Source of the DNA: a virus
DNA: 64,000 bases
Virus record (IMG/VR): IMGVR_UViG_3300005841_000035
Location: 1 to 64,000 of that record
Strand: one strand, 5' to 3'
Both the position numbers and the translations under genes were made by a program. Below the pieces are notes generated by a model, which had not been told where the DNA came from, did not search any database, and saw only the letters and a program-made list of their open reading frames with translations. The number at the start of each line of letters is the position of its first letter. The stretch's first letter is position 1. This document shows positions 15,672 through 22,949 of this stretch, in pieces.

Positions 15672-16060
15672 GAGATTTTCTCCAGGACGGACAGGGCCGC
15701 AGTCACCGGGCAATCGGCATCAAAAACTTGGACGGACGCGGACCGCACCAGCAGCCCCTTGTCGTTCACAAGCTGGACCGTCGCAAAGTCGATGCTGTCG
15801 GCGTGGTCCTCGAGCAGGTTGGACAGCGCACGCTTGAGCGCGCCGCGGAAAAAGTTCACGTTGACTTCGATGGTCAGCTTGCCACCGTATTGACGGGAGC
15901 GCGCATACCCGCGGTTCAACGCCGTTAGGCGAATGTCGCCCACCTTGTCCTCGGGGATGATATCAGTATTGGCTTCCAGCCAATCCTCGTGCGTGGAGCA
16001 ATCGAGGGGAGCGAATTTTCCGCTGGGTTTCACCCAGCCCGTTGATTTGGTCGTTTTCAC
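15668..16060 (-). CDS. Hypothetical protein, 130 aa
   Basis: Contains a beta-strand-rich middle (GGKLTIEVNVNFFRGALKRAL) and an acidic helical region. ATGA overlap upstream, GTGA overlap downstream. No family recognised. Confidence 0.6.
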   Translation of the reverse strand: MKTTKSTGWVKPSGKFAPLDCSTHEDWLEANTDIIPEDKVGDIRLTALNRGYARSRQYGGKLTIEVNVNFFRGALKRALSNLLEDHADSIDFATVQLVNDKGLLVRSASVQVFDADCPVTAALSVLEKIS

Positions 16061-16254
16061 GCAACCTCCTTGGCAACGATGGCCAGCCCGGTCCAGAGCA
16101 GCAGTCGTTCAAACCAGTTCAGGCGGCAGCCCAGGATGGCCAGGATTGAATTGCGGCGAACCTCGCTGTAGCCGGTCCAGTGAACTTTGCCGTCCACCTT
16201 GATGATGTAGCTTTCGCGAAGTCCGCCCGGCGGGTCGATTGTAATCTTTCTCAT
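16057..16254 (-). CDS. Hypothetical protein, 65 aa, C-terminal membrane segment
   Basis: Polar N-terminus, then a mildly hydrophobic helix (WFERLLLWTGLAIVA). Starts five bases after a GATATT box, implying a leaderless mRNA. Function unknown. Confidence 0.55.
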   Translation of the reverse strand: MRKITIDPPGGLRESYIIKVDGKVHWTGYSEVRRNSILAILGCRLNWFERLLLWTGLAIVAKEVA

Positions 16255-16259
16255 GGCAG

Positions 16260-16288
16260 AATATCGGTCAGGTTGGCGCGATTGTCAA
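16260..16288 (-). promoter_or_regulatory. Class C leaderless promoter
   Basis: Minus strand: TTGACA, 17 bases, GATATT, five bases (CTGCC), ATG. The TGA in TTGACA is the stop of the upstream gene. Confidence 0.65.
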
Positions 16289-16650
16289 GGGGCCTGCACG
16301 TATTTTGTTCGGTCCAGGCTCCTGTGGTTATCATTCGCGCGGTTGACCCAAACGGTCCGCACGACCATATCTGGCACGGCGATTGCTATGACGATGTGCA
16401 GCCTCGGGTTCACGGGCCTCGGGCGCCGCAGCAACAGCCCACGCACGCGCCCGGCGACCGTCTCCACCTTTACCAGCGTCCAGTCCGCCAGCGTCAGCGA
16501 GTGCGGCAGCTCGTGCGCCTGCACGCCGTCCTCGGCAGCAGCCACCAGGGCGTGCCGGCTGTAGTGAATCATTGAGAAGTCGATTGCGGCCACGGCGGCG
16601 ACCAGGGAGGGCGGCAGAAAAACGTCCTTGTGATACTCGCGCGGTTGCAT
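16285..16650 (-). CDS. Hypothetical protein, 121 aa
   Basis: Ends with LHIVIAIAVPDMVVRTVWVNRANDNHRSLDRTKY, a beta strand plus conserved-looking VRTVW...H...LDR motif that recalls small nuclease-toxin-like phage proteins. The likeness is too weak to name. It overlaps the next promoter. Confidence 0.6.
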   Translation of the reverse strand: MQPREYHKDVFLPPSLVAAVAAIDFSMIHYSRHALVAAAEDGVQAHELPHSLTLADWTLVKVETVAGRVRGLLLRRPRPVNPRLHIVIAIAVPDMVVRTVWVNRANDNHRSLDRTKYVQAP

Positions 16651-16651
16651 G

Positions 16652-16891
16652 CTAGTCCCCCAGCGAACGCCAGCCGTCCGCGATGGCCTTCTGCTCCAGG
16701 TGCCCCAGCAGCCCCGCGAGCAGGTGCGGGTCGATGGGTTCGTGACGATAAACGCGCATCACATACGCGTCCGGCTCGTGCCGGCGGAATTCGAGCAGCG
16801 CCGCTTCCAGGCTGTCGTGGTCGTGGTCGAATTCGTGGCGGAAAACCACCACGCCCTTCTCCCGAATTTTCCAAACAATCGAATATCTCAT
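16652..16891 (-). CDS. Hypothetical protein, 79 aa
   Basis: Short globular protein, MRYSIVWKIREKGVVVF then an acidic/His-rich turn (HEFDHDHDSLEAA). Leaderless start five bases after GACATT. Function unknown. Confidence 0.6.
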   Translation of the reverse strand: MRYSIVWKIREKGVVVFRHEFDHDHDSLEAALLEFRRHEPDAYVMRVYRHEPIDPHLLAGLLGHLEQKAIADGWRSLGD

Positions 16892-16896
16892 GGCGT

Positions 16897-16925
16897 AATG
16901 TCGCCCATCCGTGGGCGACAGTCAA
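16897..16925 (-). promoter_or_regulatory. Class C leaderless promoter
   Basis: Minus strand: TTGACT, 17 bases, GACATT, five bases (ACGCC), ATG. The spacer holds a short inverted repeat (GTCGCCCAC/GTGGGCGAC on the plus strand), a possible operator. Confidence 0.6.
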
Positions 16926-16934
16926 GGTCGCAAA

Positions 16935-17189
16935 CTACTTTTTGATTGACCGGGGAATCCCCAATGGCTTTAGGTTAAAAATGATGCGGAGGTCACTGGA
17001 CTTCAGCGGAACGCCCGTCAACCGCTCCGTCTCGCGCGCGGATGACCCGCGGCGCGCGTTGCACTTGGCCAGCTTTTCTTCAGTGGTCAGCGCGTCGTGC
17101 GCCGCCTGCCGCTGTTCGGCTTCTTGCCGCTTGCGGTCGCGTCGTGCGTCCGCCTTGATTTGACTGTAGCCTTCGGTTTTGATTCTCAT
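16935..17189 (-). CDS. Hypothetical basic protein, 84 aa
   Basis: Highly charged helical N-terminus (KADARRDRKRQEAEQRQ) and a shorter structured end. Probably a nucleic-acid-binding or coiled-coil protein; no family recognised. Confidence 0.55.
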   Translation of the reverse strand: MRIKTEGYSQIKADARRDRKRQEAEQRQAAHDALTTEEKLAKCNARRGSSARETERLTGVPLKSSDLRIIFNLKPLGIPRSIKK

Positions 17190-17191
17190 AG

Positions 17192-17365
17192 TTATCCCAT
17201 CTCGGCAAGGCGTGCCATGCCGTCATTGTATTCGCGTTCCTCGCGCGGGGTCAGATGCATCACCGTCTTTCCGCTGTCTGGACCGGCCAGACAGGTTGCG
17301 ATGACCACCTCGCGACTTGGTCCTGACTCGTCAGTGTGCGGCGTATCAAATTGTTTTTGTTTCAT
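17192..17365 (-). CDS. Hypothetical protein, 57 aa
   Basis: 57-codon ORF beginning MKQKQFDTPHTDESG. The middle (VVIATCLAGPDSGKTVMHLTPREEREY) superficially contains GPDSGKT, but the protein is far too small for a P-loop NTPase. It is separated from the next gene by only two bases. Confidence 0.45.
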   Translation of the reverse strand: MKQKQFDTPHTDESGPSREVVIATCLAGPDSGKTVMHLTPREEREYNDGMARLAEMG

Positions 17366-17384
17366 AGCGAGGGCTGGACTTCGG

Positions 17385-17591
17385 TCATGCGGGCCTCACT
17401 TCGTTTTGTGCCTCGCCCACAACGCGCGTATCCACGGACACATCAAAGGCTTTTTTGATGCTGTCCTGCATGATGCCGGCCTGCAATGCGGGCAGCCTTT
17501 CCTTGGTCGTGGCGCTGGTCTGTGCGCAGCGCGCGAACCAGGAAAACGCCTCGAAGTCGGTGAAGTGCAGCGTGACAGAGTAAACATTCAT
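17385..17591 (-). CDS. Hypothetical protein, 68 aa
   Basis: MNVYSVTLHFTDFEAFSWFARCAQ followed by a helical middle. Starts four bases after the upstream stop. Function unknown. Confidence 0.55.
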   Translation of the reverse strand: MNVYSVTLHFTDFEAFSWFARCAQTSATTKERLPALQAGIMQDSIKKAFDVSVDTRVVGEAQNEVRPA

Positions 17592-17595
17592 GGTG

Positions 17596-17844
17596 TTACA
17601 GGGTTTCGAGCGTGAGAAACTTGCTGTCCTTGGGGAACAGCGTGAGCCGATGCCAGTCGGCGCTGCGCAGCGCGACGTAAACCGGCGTGTTGCCGGCGGG
17701 GAAATAACCGACGCGAACCCATCGGTCACGAAACGGAACGCCGGCGGGGCAGACGTCCACAATGGTGGCGCTGTAGCTGCCGCCGTCAAATCCGGCGAAC
17801 ACAACAGCCGCCCCGATGTCTTTTTTGCTGAACGAATTTTTCAT
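17596..17844 (-). CDS. Hypothetical protein, 82 aa
   Basis: Beta-rich small protein (AAVVFAGFDGG, VPFRDRWVRVGYFPAG). Starts five bases after the GACCTT box of a class C promoter. Function unknown. Confidence 0.6.
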   Translation of the reverse strand: MKNSFSKKDIGAAVVFAGFDGGSYSATIVDVCPAGVPFRDRWVRVGYFPAGNTPVYVALRSADWHRLTLFPKDSKFLTLETL

Positions 17845-17849
17845 TGAGT

Positions 17850-17878
17850 AAGGTCGGCCCTCCGTGGCCGAATGTCAA
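17850..17878 (-). promoter_or_regulatory. Class C leaderless promoter
   Basis: Minus strand: TTGACA, 17 bases, GACCTT, five bases (ACTCA), ATG. The spacer contains an inverted repeat (CGGCCACGG/CCGTGGCCG), a possible operator. Confidence 0.6.
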
Positions 17879-17897
17879 GCGGTGAGGTGTGGAAAAA

Positions 17898-18092
17898 TTA
17901 AGCGATGCCGCACGCCTTGAGGAACCGCGCGCGGTCAAAATTCGGGTTAGCGTCAGCGGCCACGCGGCACACGCACTCGATGGCTTGCCGGGTGGCGTTT
18001 AGGGCGATGGTCACAGGGAGCGTGTCGCCCTTCAACAGTTCGACTTGGGCGCGGAATTCGGCGGCGAGGGCGATGAAGTGTTTTCGGCTCAT
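17898..18092 (-). CDS. Conserved small phage protein, 64 aa
   Basis: Begins MSRKHFIALAAEF and ends with ANPNFDRARFLKACG, a signature seen in many short phage proteins of unknown function. The roughly 100 bases upstream (18093-18194) hold no gene; a weak promoter-like TTGCGC-17 bases-ATGTTG is the only thing seen there. Confidence 0.65.
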   Translation of the reverse strand: MSRKHFIALAAEFRAQVELLKGDTLPVTIALNATRQAIECVCRVAADANPNFDRARFLKACGIA

Positions 18093-18194
18093 AAGTTGTT
18101 GCTAATCAGTTTGTTGTTATCTTACCGACGCCACAACATACCACCGCCAGGAGAATGCGCAAGCGGAAAGAATACTTGCCGAAAGATAGGGGAG

Positions 18195-18629
18195 TTACGG
18201 ACCCGTCGGCCCCGTAGGGCCGTTCAGGTTCCAAAAGCCCGCGGCGATGAGCGTGAACGGCGACACATCGCCGCAGCCGGTGATACAGTCAACTGTGCGG
18301 TCATCGAACCAAGCGCGGTCACGACGCACGAACAGACGCCGGATGGTGTCGAATTCGAAAACATTTGCCTCGCGGCCGGCGCGCTCGAAAAACGGAAGCA
18401 GCAAGTTGAAGTGAGCGCGCGATATGTGCGGCGCCAGTAAAAGTTTGAAGACGGCCACGCCGCAGAACGATGCAACGTCAGCGGAGCCGGGGTAGTGGTA
18501 TTTCGACTTGCCGCCGTAGAGCGTCCACAAGCGTTCTAGTTCCTCGTCTGGCGTCGCAACAAAAACGTCCGCGCGCTGCTCGCTTGGAATCGGCAGCGTC
18601 ACCATCTTCAATTCATCAGCGGCTTCCAT
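18195..18629 (-). CDS. Hypothetical protein with C-terminal collagen triplets, 144 aa
   Basis: A globular protein with a central hydrophobic region ending in NGPTGPTGP, the same Gly-Pro-Thr triplet that builds the fibre collagens in the right arm. The start overlaps a 23-residue membrane ORF by 14 bases. Function unknown. Confidence 0.6.
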   Translation of the reverse strand: MEAADELKMVTLPIPSEQRADVFVATPDEELERLWTLYGGKSKYHYPGSADVASFCGVAVFKLLLAPHISRAHFNLLLPFFERAGREANVFEFDTIRRLFVRRDRAWFDDRTVDCITGCGDVSPFTLIAAGFWNLNGPTGPTGP

Positions 18630-18687
18630 GATGAGAGACGAGCGCGCAGATTAGCGCGACGAAGGAGAGGATGACGAGCCACCACAT
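18616..18687 (-). CDS. Possible 23-residue membrane peptide
   Basis: 23-codon ORF, almost all hydrophobic (MWWLVILSFVALICALV), starting on the stop of the preceding small ORF (TGATG). The overlaps fit the operon style, but at this length chance cannot be excluded. Confidence 0.35.
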   Translation of the reverse strand: MWWLVILSFVALICALVSHHGSR

Positions 18688-18770
18688 CACCACATCAAGC
18701 GGATTAGTATGATGCAGAAGGCGACCACAAAAACAAACCGGCACCACTCATCGTTGCTCCAGTTTTTCAT
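18687..18770 (-). CDS. Possible 27-residue membrane peptide
   Basis: 27-codon ORF, MKNWSNDEWCRF then a hydrophobic segment to the end. It starts by ATGA overlap with the gene upstream and its stop overlaps the start of the 23-residue ORF. Confidence 0.4.
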   Translation of the reverse strand: MKNWSNDEWCRFVFVVAFCIILIRLMW

Positions 18771-19021
18771 ACCGTTGGCCATTCCTCGTTGCCCTCGCTT
18801 TGCTTCGCTACGGCGGTGCCGAAGGATTTGACGTAACGCCCGGCCTTGGTCCGTCTGAACGACGGGTCGTTACTCGGATGAACTCGTGGAAAGTTCACCT
18901 CGTCGAGGTTCTCAGCGTATGCGACCGCGTCAGTGGTTCTGTCCGAGTCGCCCTTACCAGCCCCCTCGAGACCAAAGCTGCGGTTGCTACCGCGCTGGCC
19001 TGATTTGATTTGTGGATTCAT
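18767..19021 (-). CDS. Hypothetical protein, 84 aa
   Basis: Starts MNPQIKSGQRG by ATGA overlap. Basic, Gly- and Ser-rich, probably largely disordered. Function unknown. Confidence 0.55.
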   Translation of the reverse strand: MNPQIKSGQRGSNRSFGLEGAGKGDSDRTTDAVAYAENLDEVNFPRVHPSNDPSFRRTKAGRYVKSFGTAVAKQSEGNEEWPTV

Positions 19022-19233
19022 ACGGATTTTGCTCGGCTGAGGATTCGCTCGCGGGCTACGACAGGATTTCCATCCTCGGCGATTTGTTCCGCGGCCCACA
19101 GCAACGCCTCGCGACGAACTTCAGAGATTAGCTTGGTCGTCACACGATTGGGCAGGTCCCAGTATTCGCCGTGGCCACAGCACACGCCGCGTTCAACGCC
19201 GTGGTCGTCGATGATTTGTTTCGTGGTTCTCAC
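19018..19233 (-). CDS. Hypothetical protein, 71 aa
   Basis: GTG start overlapping the stop of the membrane-protein gene (GTGA). Contains a Cys/His patch (GVCCGHGEYW) and a helical end (EVRREALLWAAEQIAED). Function unknown. Confidence 0.55.
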   Translation of the reverse strand: MRTTKQIIDDHGVERGVCCGHGEYWDLPNRVTTKLISEVRREALLWAAEQIAEDGNPVVARERILSRAKSV

Positions 19234-19484
19234 TTGCGTTTGAAGATGTGCTTGAAAAATTCCCAGATGAACACGCCAATGAATGCGATGATGGTCGCAG
19301 CCGCGGCGATTAAACAAGGGATAAGCACCACCAACAAAACAAAAGGGATGATTCCCCACAGAGGGCAGGTGACCCACCACCACGACCAGCCGATGACCCC
19401 CGTGAGTTTCAACACGAGGAACACCAGGAACAGCAAAAACGCTGGCGAGGTGCCGAAGTTTATGTTTCGTTTTGTATCAGACAT
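19230..19484 (-). CDS. Membrane protein, 84 aa
   Basis: Starts MSDTKRN; two long hydrophobic stretches (about 14-32 and 43-76) and a basic tail HIFKRK. The start lies 25 bases inside the end of the MazG-like gene. Function unknown. Confidence 0.65.
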   Translation of the reverse strand: MSDTKRNINFGTSPAFLLFLVFLVLKLTGVIGWSWWWVTCPLWGIIPFVLLVVLIPCLIAAAATIIAFIGVFIWEFFKHIFKRK

Positions 19485-19840
19485 AAATTCTGTTTGTGTT
19501 GGCGCGCTAACGCCAGTTGAACTTTCAAGGCCTCGCACCACGCCGTGGCAACCGCGGCCACCTGGACAAGTTCCTCGTAGAGTTTTGCGTCGCTGCCGGC
19601 TTCGCATCCGGGCTTGCAACAGCGTTCACACAGCACGCGCGCCACCTCTCCGAGTTCCTCAGTGAGAACACAGCACTTGACCTGCTCGGTGATGGTGTCG
19701 TCCGCGCACGTCGCAGGAAACTTCCCCGCGGCCTTGAGCGATTCCTGGCGCTCACGCTCGCGGCTGATGTCGGTCAGCACCTCGAAACGAAACCACGAGG
19801 GACCCACCGCGCCGTATCCATCGATATGCAGGGTGCTCAT
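19460..19840 (-). CDS. MazG-like nucleotide pyrophosphohydrolase family protein
   Basis: 126 residues. DISRERERQ near the start, LTEELGEVARVL (E61, E62, E65) and LYEELVQVAAVATAW (E89, E90) reproduce the paired acidic helices of phage MazG-like all-alpha pyrophosphohydrolases. These enzymes hydrolyse NTPs or related nucleotides and influence host stress signalling. It is read by ATGA overlap from the 282-residue gene. Confidence 0.7.
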   Translation of the reverse strand: MSTLHIDGYGAVGPSWFRFEVLTDISRERERQESLKAAGKFPATCADDTITEQVKCCVLTEELGEVARVLCERCCKPGCEAGSDAKLYEELVQVAAVATAWCEALKVQLALARQHKQNLCLIQNET

Positions 19841-20685
19841 ACGCTGGGCAGTTCCTCGGTCGGGTCGTTGTTGATGGGCTCGCCAGTGATGGCGTCCACT
19901 TCCTGCTCGCCAGTGGGCAGAGCGTCAAAAGCGTTCGCGTCACCCTGCGCAGCCTCGGCGGCGGCTTTGGCTGCGGCCTGCTCGGCCTGCTGCTGCAACA
20001 AAGCGTTGAAGTAAACGTTGATTGCCTGGGCGATGAGGTCCGCGCAAAACTTGTCACGCGTGATGGCGATTGGCTGGTCGTCGTGAGTCGCAACATATTT
20101 TTGCGTCCACGGCACATTCGCCGGATGATTTTTCGGGGCCGGCCTGTCCGCGATTTTGACAAAAGTCCCATCGGGCGCGGGATTAAAAACGAGTTTCGGC
20201 GGCTCGGGTGCAGGCGCCGGCGGGCGAGGGTCCGCAATGGGATGGCCCTGCGCGTTGACGGGTTGAATGAGGTTACTCATGGGCGGTGTCGGTTTCTTGA
20301 GTTGGTTTTGGAGTGCGGTTAGTTTCGATTGCAGGTCCGTTATTTGGTTCTGCAAAGATTGGTTGCCATTGGGCGCCGGGTTCGTCGCCACGTTTTTGAT
20401 AGGCGAGGGGACGGCGCCCTTTCTTGGCTGCTGTTGCTGCATCGTCTGCCGTGCGCGCTGCGGCGCTGGCGCCCGACGCAGGTGTTTCTTCTCGCTCCCC
20501 GGCAGTGGTTCCATCTGATTGAACGCGGCCGCTGATGATTTCACCAGCTCGCGTGCCTCGGGCGGCGTTACTTGTTCGGCGAGTCTTCGTAGGTTGCGCC
20601 TTTCACGTTCGAGCGTTGAAACAGGGTCATTAAAAATTGGCTGGATTGGTCCAGGTGGCGGCGGTCCGCGCAAGTCGTCACTCAT
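19837..20685 (-). CDS. Hypothetical Pro/Gln-rich protein with coiled coil, 282 aa
   Basis: Largely low-complexity: Pro-rich and Gln-rich stretches around a coiled coil (LQNQITDLQSKLTALQNQL, about residues 108-127) and an Ala-rich helix (AAKAAAEAA) near the end. Probably a structural or adaptor protein in the early module. It overlaps the mini-collagen gene by ATGA. Confidence 0.6.
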   Translation of the reverse strand: MSDDLRGPPPPGPIQPIFNDPVSTLERERRNLRRLAEQVTPPEARELVKSSAAAFNQMEPLPGSEKKHLRRAPAPQRARQTMQQQQPRKGAVPSPIKNVATNPAPNGNQSLQNQITDLQSKLTALQNQLKKPTPPMSNLIQPVNAQGHPIADPRPPAPAPEPPKLVFNPAPDGTFVKIADRPAPKNHPANVPWTQKYVATHDDQPIAITRDKFCADLIAQAINVYFNALLQQQAEQAAAKAAAEAAQGDANAFDALPTGEQEVDAITGEPINNDPTEELPSV

Positions 20686-20903
20686 ATGCGGGTAAAAAGT
20701 TCGAGGCGCTTAATGCGAAGCTCGAGCGCGTCCACCTTCGCGTTCAACACGGCTTGGCGTCGGCTGACGTTGTATAGGCCCAGCTCACCAGAGCGGCCCT
20801 CGGGTCCAGGTGGCCCAGGCGGACCAGGGATTCCCGCTGGCCCTTGACGGCAGAGCAAACATCCGGCGACAAACCCGAAGATGAAAAGGAAAAGCAGGCT
20901 CAT
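20682..20903 (-). CDS. Membrane-anchored mini-collagen, 73 aa
   Basis: The N-terminus is a hydrophobic segment ending in VAGC (lipobox-like, C15), then six Gly-X-Y triplets (GPAGIPGPPGPPGPEG), then a helical C-terminus with regular hydrophobic spacing (VLNAKVDALELRIKRLE), a trimerising coiled coil. This suggests a membrane-tethered collagen-like stalk. No positive charge precedes the hydrophobic part, so a simple anchor is as likely as a lipoprotein. Confidence 0.65.
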   Translation of the reverse strand: MSLLFLFIFGFVAGCLLCRQGPAGIPGPPGPPGPEGRSGELGLYNVSRRQAVLNAKVDALELRIKRLELFTRI

Positions 20904-21130
20904 AAGATTTTGCCAGACTCGAATGGACCAACCGCAGCCTTGACGTCCACCTTGGCCGGCGCCAGATACTGCAACATGACCGGAAGCGCCGCGTCATGTG
21001 CAGCCCCGGACGAATATATGAGGATAACTTGCAGAGCGACGCGCACCTTGGGCGGAATGTCGGAGCCCTTGAGGGTAGCCGAGACGTTGGCCAGGATGTC
21101 CTGGATGTTTTTGTAGTCGGCGTTAGTCAT
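20900..21130 (-). CDS. Hypothetical protein, 76 aa
   Basis: Starts MTNADYKNIQDILANVSATL by ATGA overlap. Helical, with a hydrophobic middle (VALQVILIYSSGA). Function unknown. Confidence 0.6.
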   Translation of the reverse strand: MTNADYKNIQDILANVSATLKGSDIPPKVRVALQVILIYSSGAAHDAALPVMLQYLAPAKVDVKAAVGPFESGKIL

Positions 21131-21360
21131 ACGTTCAGGTCCCTTCCTTCGGGCATTGTGAAACAGCCGCGGTGATACATCACGCTGGTTCCCTTCCCCT
21201 TGTTTACCTTGTGCTGCCACACCCAATACTTTCGCGGGACATGGACATCACGCCTCACCGGTCCGATGCCCAGCAGGCCGTTCACTGCGTTGATGGTGCT
21301 GACCATTCGGCGCTCTCCGTTGCGCATCTCAACAATAATTTGCGGCGGTTTCATTCTCAT
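21127..21360 (-). CDS. Hypothetical protein, 77 aa
   Basis: Starts four bases after ACTGGT-AAGG of a class A promoter (a second ATG lies six bases on). Beta-rich and basic. Function unknown. Confidence 0.6.
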   Translation of the reverse strand: MRMKPPQIIVEMRNGERRMVSTINAVNGLLGIGPVRRDVHVPRKYWVWQHKVNKGKGTSVMYHRGCFTMPEGRDLNV

Positions 21361-21361
21361 C

Positions 21362-21394
21362 CTTACCAGTGTGGCATTTTCCGAAAATGTTAAG
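21362..21394 (-). promoter_or_regulatory. Class A phage promoter
   Basis: Minus strand: TTAACA, 15 bases, ACACTGGTAAGG. The TAA in TTAACA is the stop of the upstream 264-residue gene. Confidence 0.7.
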
Positions 21395-22184
21395 TGATTT
21401 CGTCTTTGCGTCCCATCTTGCGCGTCGCGGCACGGGCAATTGCGTCCTCGGAATAGATGTCCCGAAGCTTCACCCAGGGCGAGCCGGTGTCATTTAGGAA
21501 AAGCTTGCGCTCAATGCGACGCATCCACTCAGCCAAATGCGCGTGCAGCGGGTTAAATTCATCAAGTGTGATGTCGGGCGGGTATGCCTTGGCCATGACC
21601 ACATCATTCCATTGGTCGGACCGCCAGCGGTGCAGCGTGAGCCAACGGTTGTGAACTAAAAACGCGCGCATGTAATCGAGCTGAGGCGCCAACGCATACA
21701 TACCCTCGGCATCGAGCGCGCCCAGGTGCGTGTTCTCATAGTCCCCGTGCTTGGTGCAAATGCGAATTGCCCAGCGACCCAGGCAGAGGTTCCACCTCAC
21801 GCCCACGAGCCGGCGAGTCTGGCCTTCATCGTCTGTCCAAACAGGCAGCCTGTTCTCGGCGCAGGTGTCGAAGGTCCGTGTGCTGCGTGAACGCTTTCGC
21901 TTTTTCGGTGGCCCGGCCTTGGCCTTCTCGATTTTGTCAAACCACTGCGCCTTGTCGTGGAACTTGGTCTCGGCCACCCTGGCTTTGACGGTGTCCTCAA
22001 AAGACAGCGCCCGCTCGCGCGCGTTGGCCGCAAGCGTGCAGTCGTCGCCACCGTCCCGCGCGTAGAGGTTGAACGTGCCCCAATACTCGGCCAGTTGCCG
22101 GATGTATTTGTTCAACTGGGCGCGGCGCTCGCTATTGACGCTGGCCTTTCGTCGGTTCCGCTTTCGTTCAACTTCACTCAGCAT
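21390..22184 (-). CDS. Hypothetical early protein, 264 aa
   Basis: First gene of the leftward module. Strongly basic N-terminus (VERKRNRRKASVN), a KKRKRSRSTRTF basic patch near residue 95, and a Trp/Arg-rich second half. DNA binding is plausible. Preceded by a class A element and, farther up, by a canonical sigma-70 promoter. Confidence 0.65.
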   Translation of the reverse strand: MLSEVERKRNRRKASVNSERRAQLNKYIRQLAEYWGTFNLYARDGGDDCTLAANARERALSFEDTVKARVAETKFHDKAQWFDKIEKAKAGPPKKRKRSRSTRTFDTCAENRLPVWTDDEGQTRRLVGVRWNLCLGRWAIRICTKHGDYENTHLGALDAEGMYALAPQLDYMRAFLVHNRWLTLHRWRSDQWNDVVMAKAYPPDITLDEFNPLHAHLAEWMRRIERKLFLNDTGSPWVKLRDIYSEDAIARAATRKMGRKDEIT

Positions 22185-22190
22185 TCTACT

Positions 22191-22222
22191 GTTACCAGTG
22201 CGCCGCTTTTGCGAAAAGTTAA
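22191..22222 (-). promoter_or_regulatory. Class A phage promoter (weaker -35)
   Basis: Minus strand: TTAACT, 15 bases, GCACTGGTAACAG, ATG nine bases after ACTGGT. Confidence 0.6.
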
Positions 22223-22234
22223 GCTGGAAAAATG

Positions 22235-22356
22235 TTAGACGGGTAGCACCTTCCAGTGTTTACCTGATGGATTTGTTAAGGTCCTATTATATAAAATTTC
22301 TCCAAATGTAGTTCAAACCATGAGTAGGTAGACACTGGAAGGTGCTACCCGTCTAA
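22235..22356. repeat. 25 bp perfect inverted repeat with AT-rich loop
   Basis: Arms 22235-22259 and 22332-22356 are exact reverse complements over 25 bases, and pairing continues imperfectly inward. The 72-base loop is AT-rich and carries promoter boxes. This is in a 335-base stretch without a gene (22185-22519). A replication origin, a protein-binding site or a transcription boundary are the obvious readings; the sequence does not decide. Confidence 0.75.
22286..22316 (-). promoter_or_regulatory. Canonical sigma-70 promoter for the leftward module
   Basis: Minus strand: TTGAAC, 17 bases, TATATA (with TATAAT shifted by two bases). It lies in the loop of the inverted repeat, about 100 bases before the first leftward gene, and would suit immediate-early expression by host RNA polymerase. 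Confidence 0.55.
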
Positions 22357-22473
22357 GAATTCGAAATCCAAGGGCTCGAGGTCCTCGGTCCCAGGTCCCC
22401 GTGATGTGGTATGCTCCTGTCTGCATGGCCCTTTTCGTCTTTTGGCGCGTGGCATTTTGCAATGAGTCGAGTA

Positions 22474-22494
22474 TCCTAAGTGAGTTACTTAGGA
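22474..22494. repeat. Hairpin or operator, 8 bp stem
   Basis: TCCTAAGT, five bases, ACTTAGGA, extended by one further pair. No T-run follows on either strand, so an operator is likelier than a terminator. Confidence 0.45.
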
Positions 22495-22519
22495 TTGCAA
22501 ACTGCACGATTTGGGTCGG

Positions 22520-22942
22520 CTAGACCGCGGTGTAGATATCGGTGACGATGCAGTTTTTCAGGCTGTCGAAGGTGACGTTGTCGTGAATGATGCCGTCCAC
22601 GACCGCGAAGACGTGGCCAGTAATCCGGAAGACATAGCGCCCGGGAAACTTGTGGTCTCGCAATAGCGTTTTGACGCGCTTCCGATTGCCTTTGGCAAAC
22701 TGCTGGCGTGTGAACAGGTCCGGCCTCTTTTCGGCCACGATGCGAAACTTGAATCCTCGGCCCAGTCTGCGGCCCAGCTCGTGCAAAGCCTTGTGCGCCT
22801 CGATGTAAGGCACGTTGCGCGCCACGGCGAAGGCGCGAACCGTGCAGTCCTTTTGCTCGCCGCGCAGCCCGGCAGCATTGCGGCCAGCGTCGGTGATGCG
22901 CAGCGGTATGGTGGAATCGACTGCGAGAATGGTGTCATTCAT
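22520..22942 (-). CDS. Papain-like-fold small protein, 140 aa
   Basis: Starts MNDTILAVDSTIPLRI, chosen because a promoter (TTGCAA, 17 bases, GATATT) ends seven bases upstream and the longer in-frame extension is poor sequence. KDCTVRAFAV (C33), ITGHVFAVVDG (H110, D116) give the Cys-His-Asp order of a papain-like fold; the DCTVRA signature is common in phage proteins of this size. Enzyme activity is not established. Confidence 0.6.
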   Translation of the reverse strand: MNDTILAVDSTIPLRITDAGRNAAGLRGEQKDCTVRAFAVARNVPYIEAHKALHELGRRLGRGFKFRIVAEKRPDLFTRQQFAKGNRKRVKTLLRDHKFPGRYVFRITGHVFAVVDGIIHDNVTFDSLKNCIVTDIYTAV

Positions 22943-22949
22943 GCGCCCG

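Noticed and set aside
22313-22507. 64-codon minus ORF in the junction
   Set aside because: Runs through the inverted repeat, reads unlike a protein, and has no promoter or overlap support.
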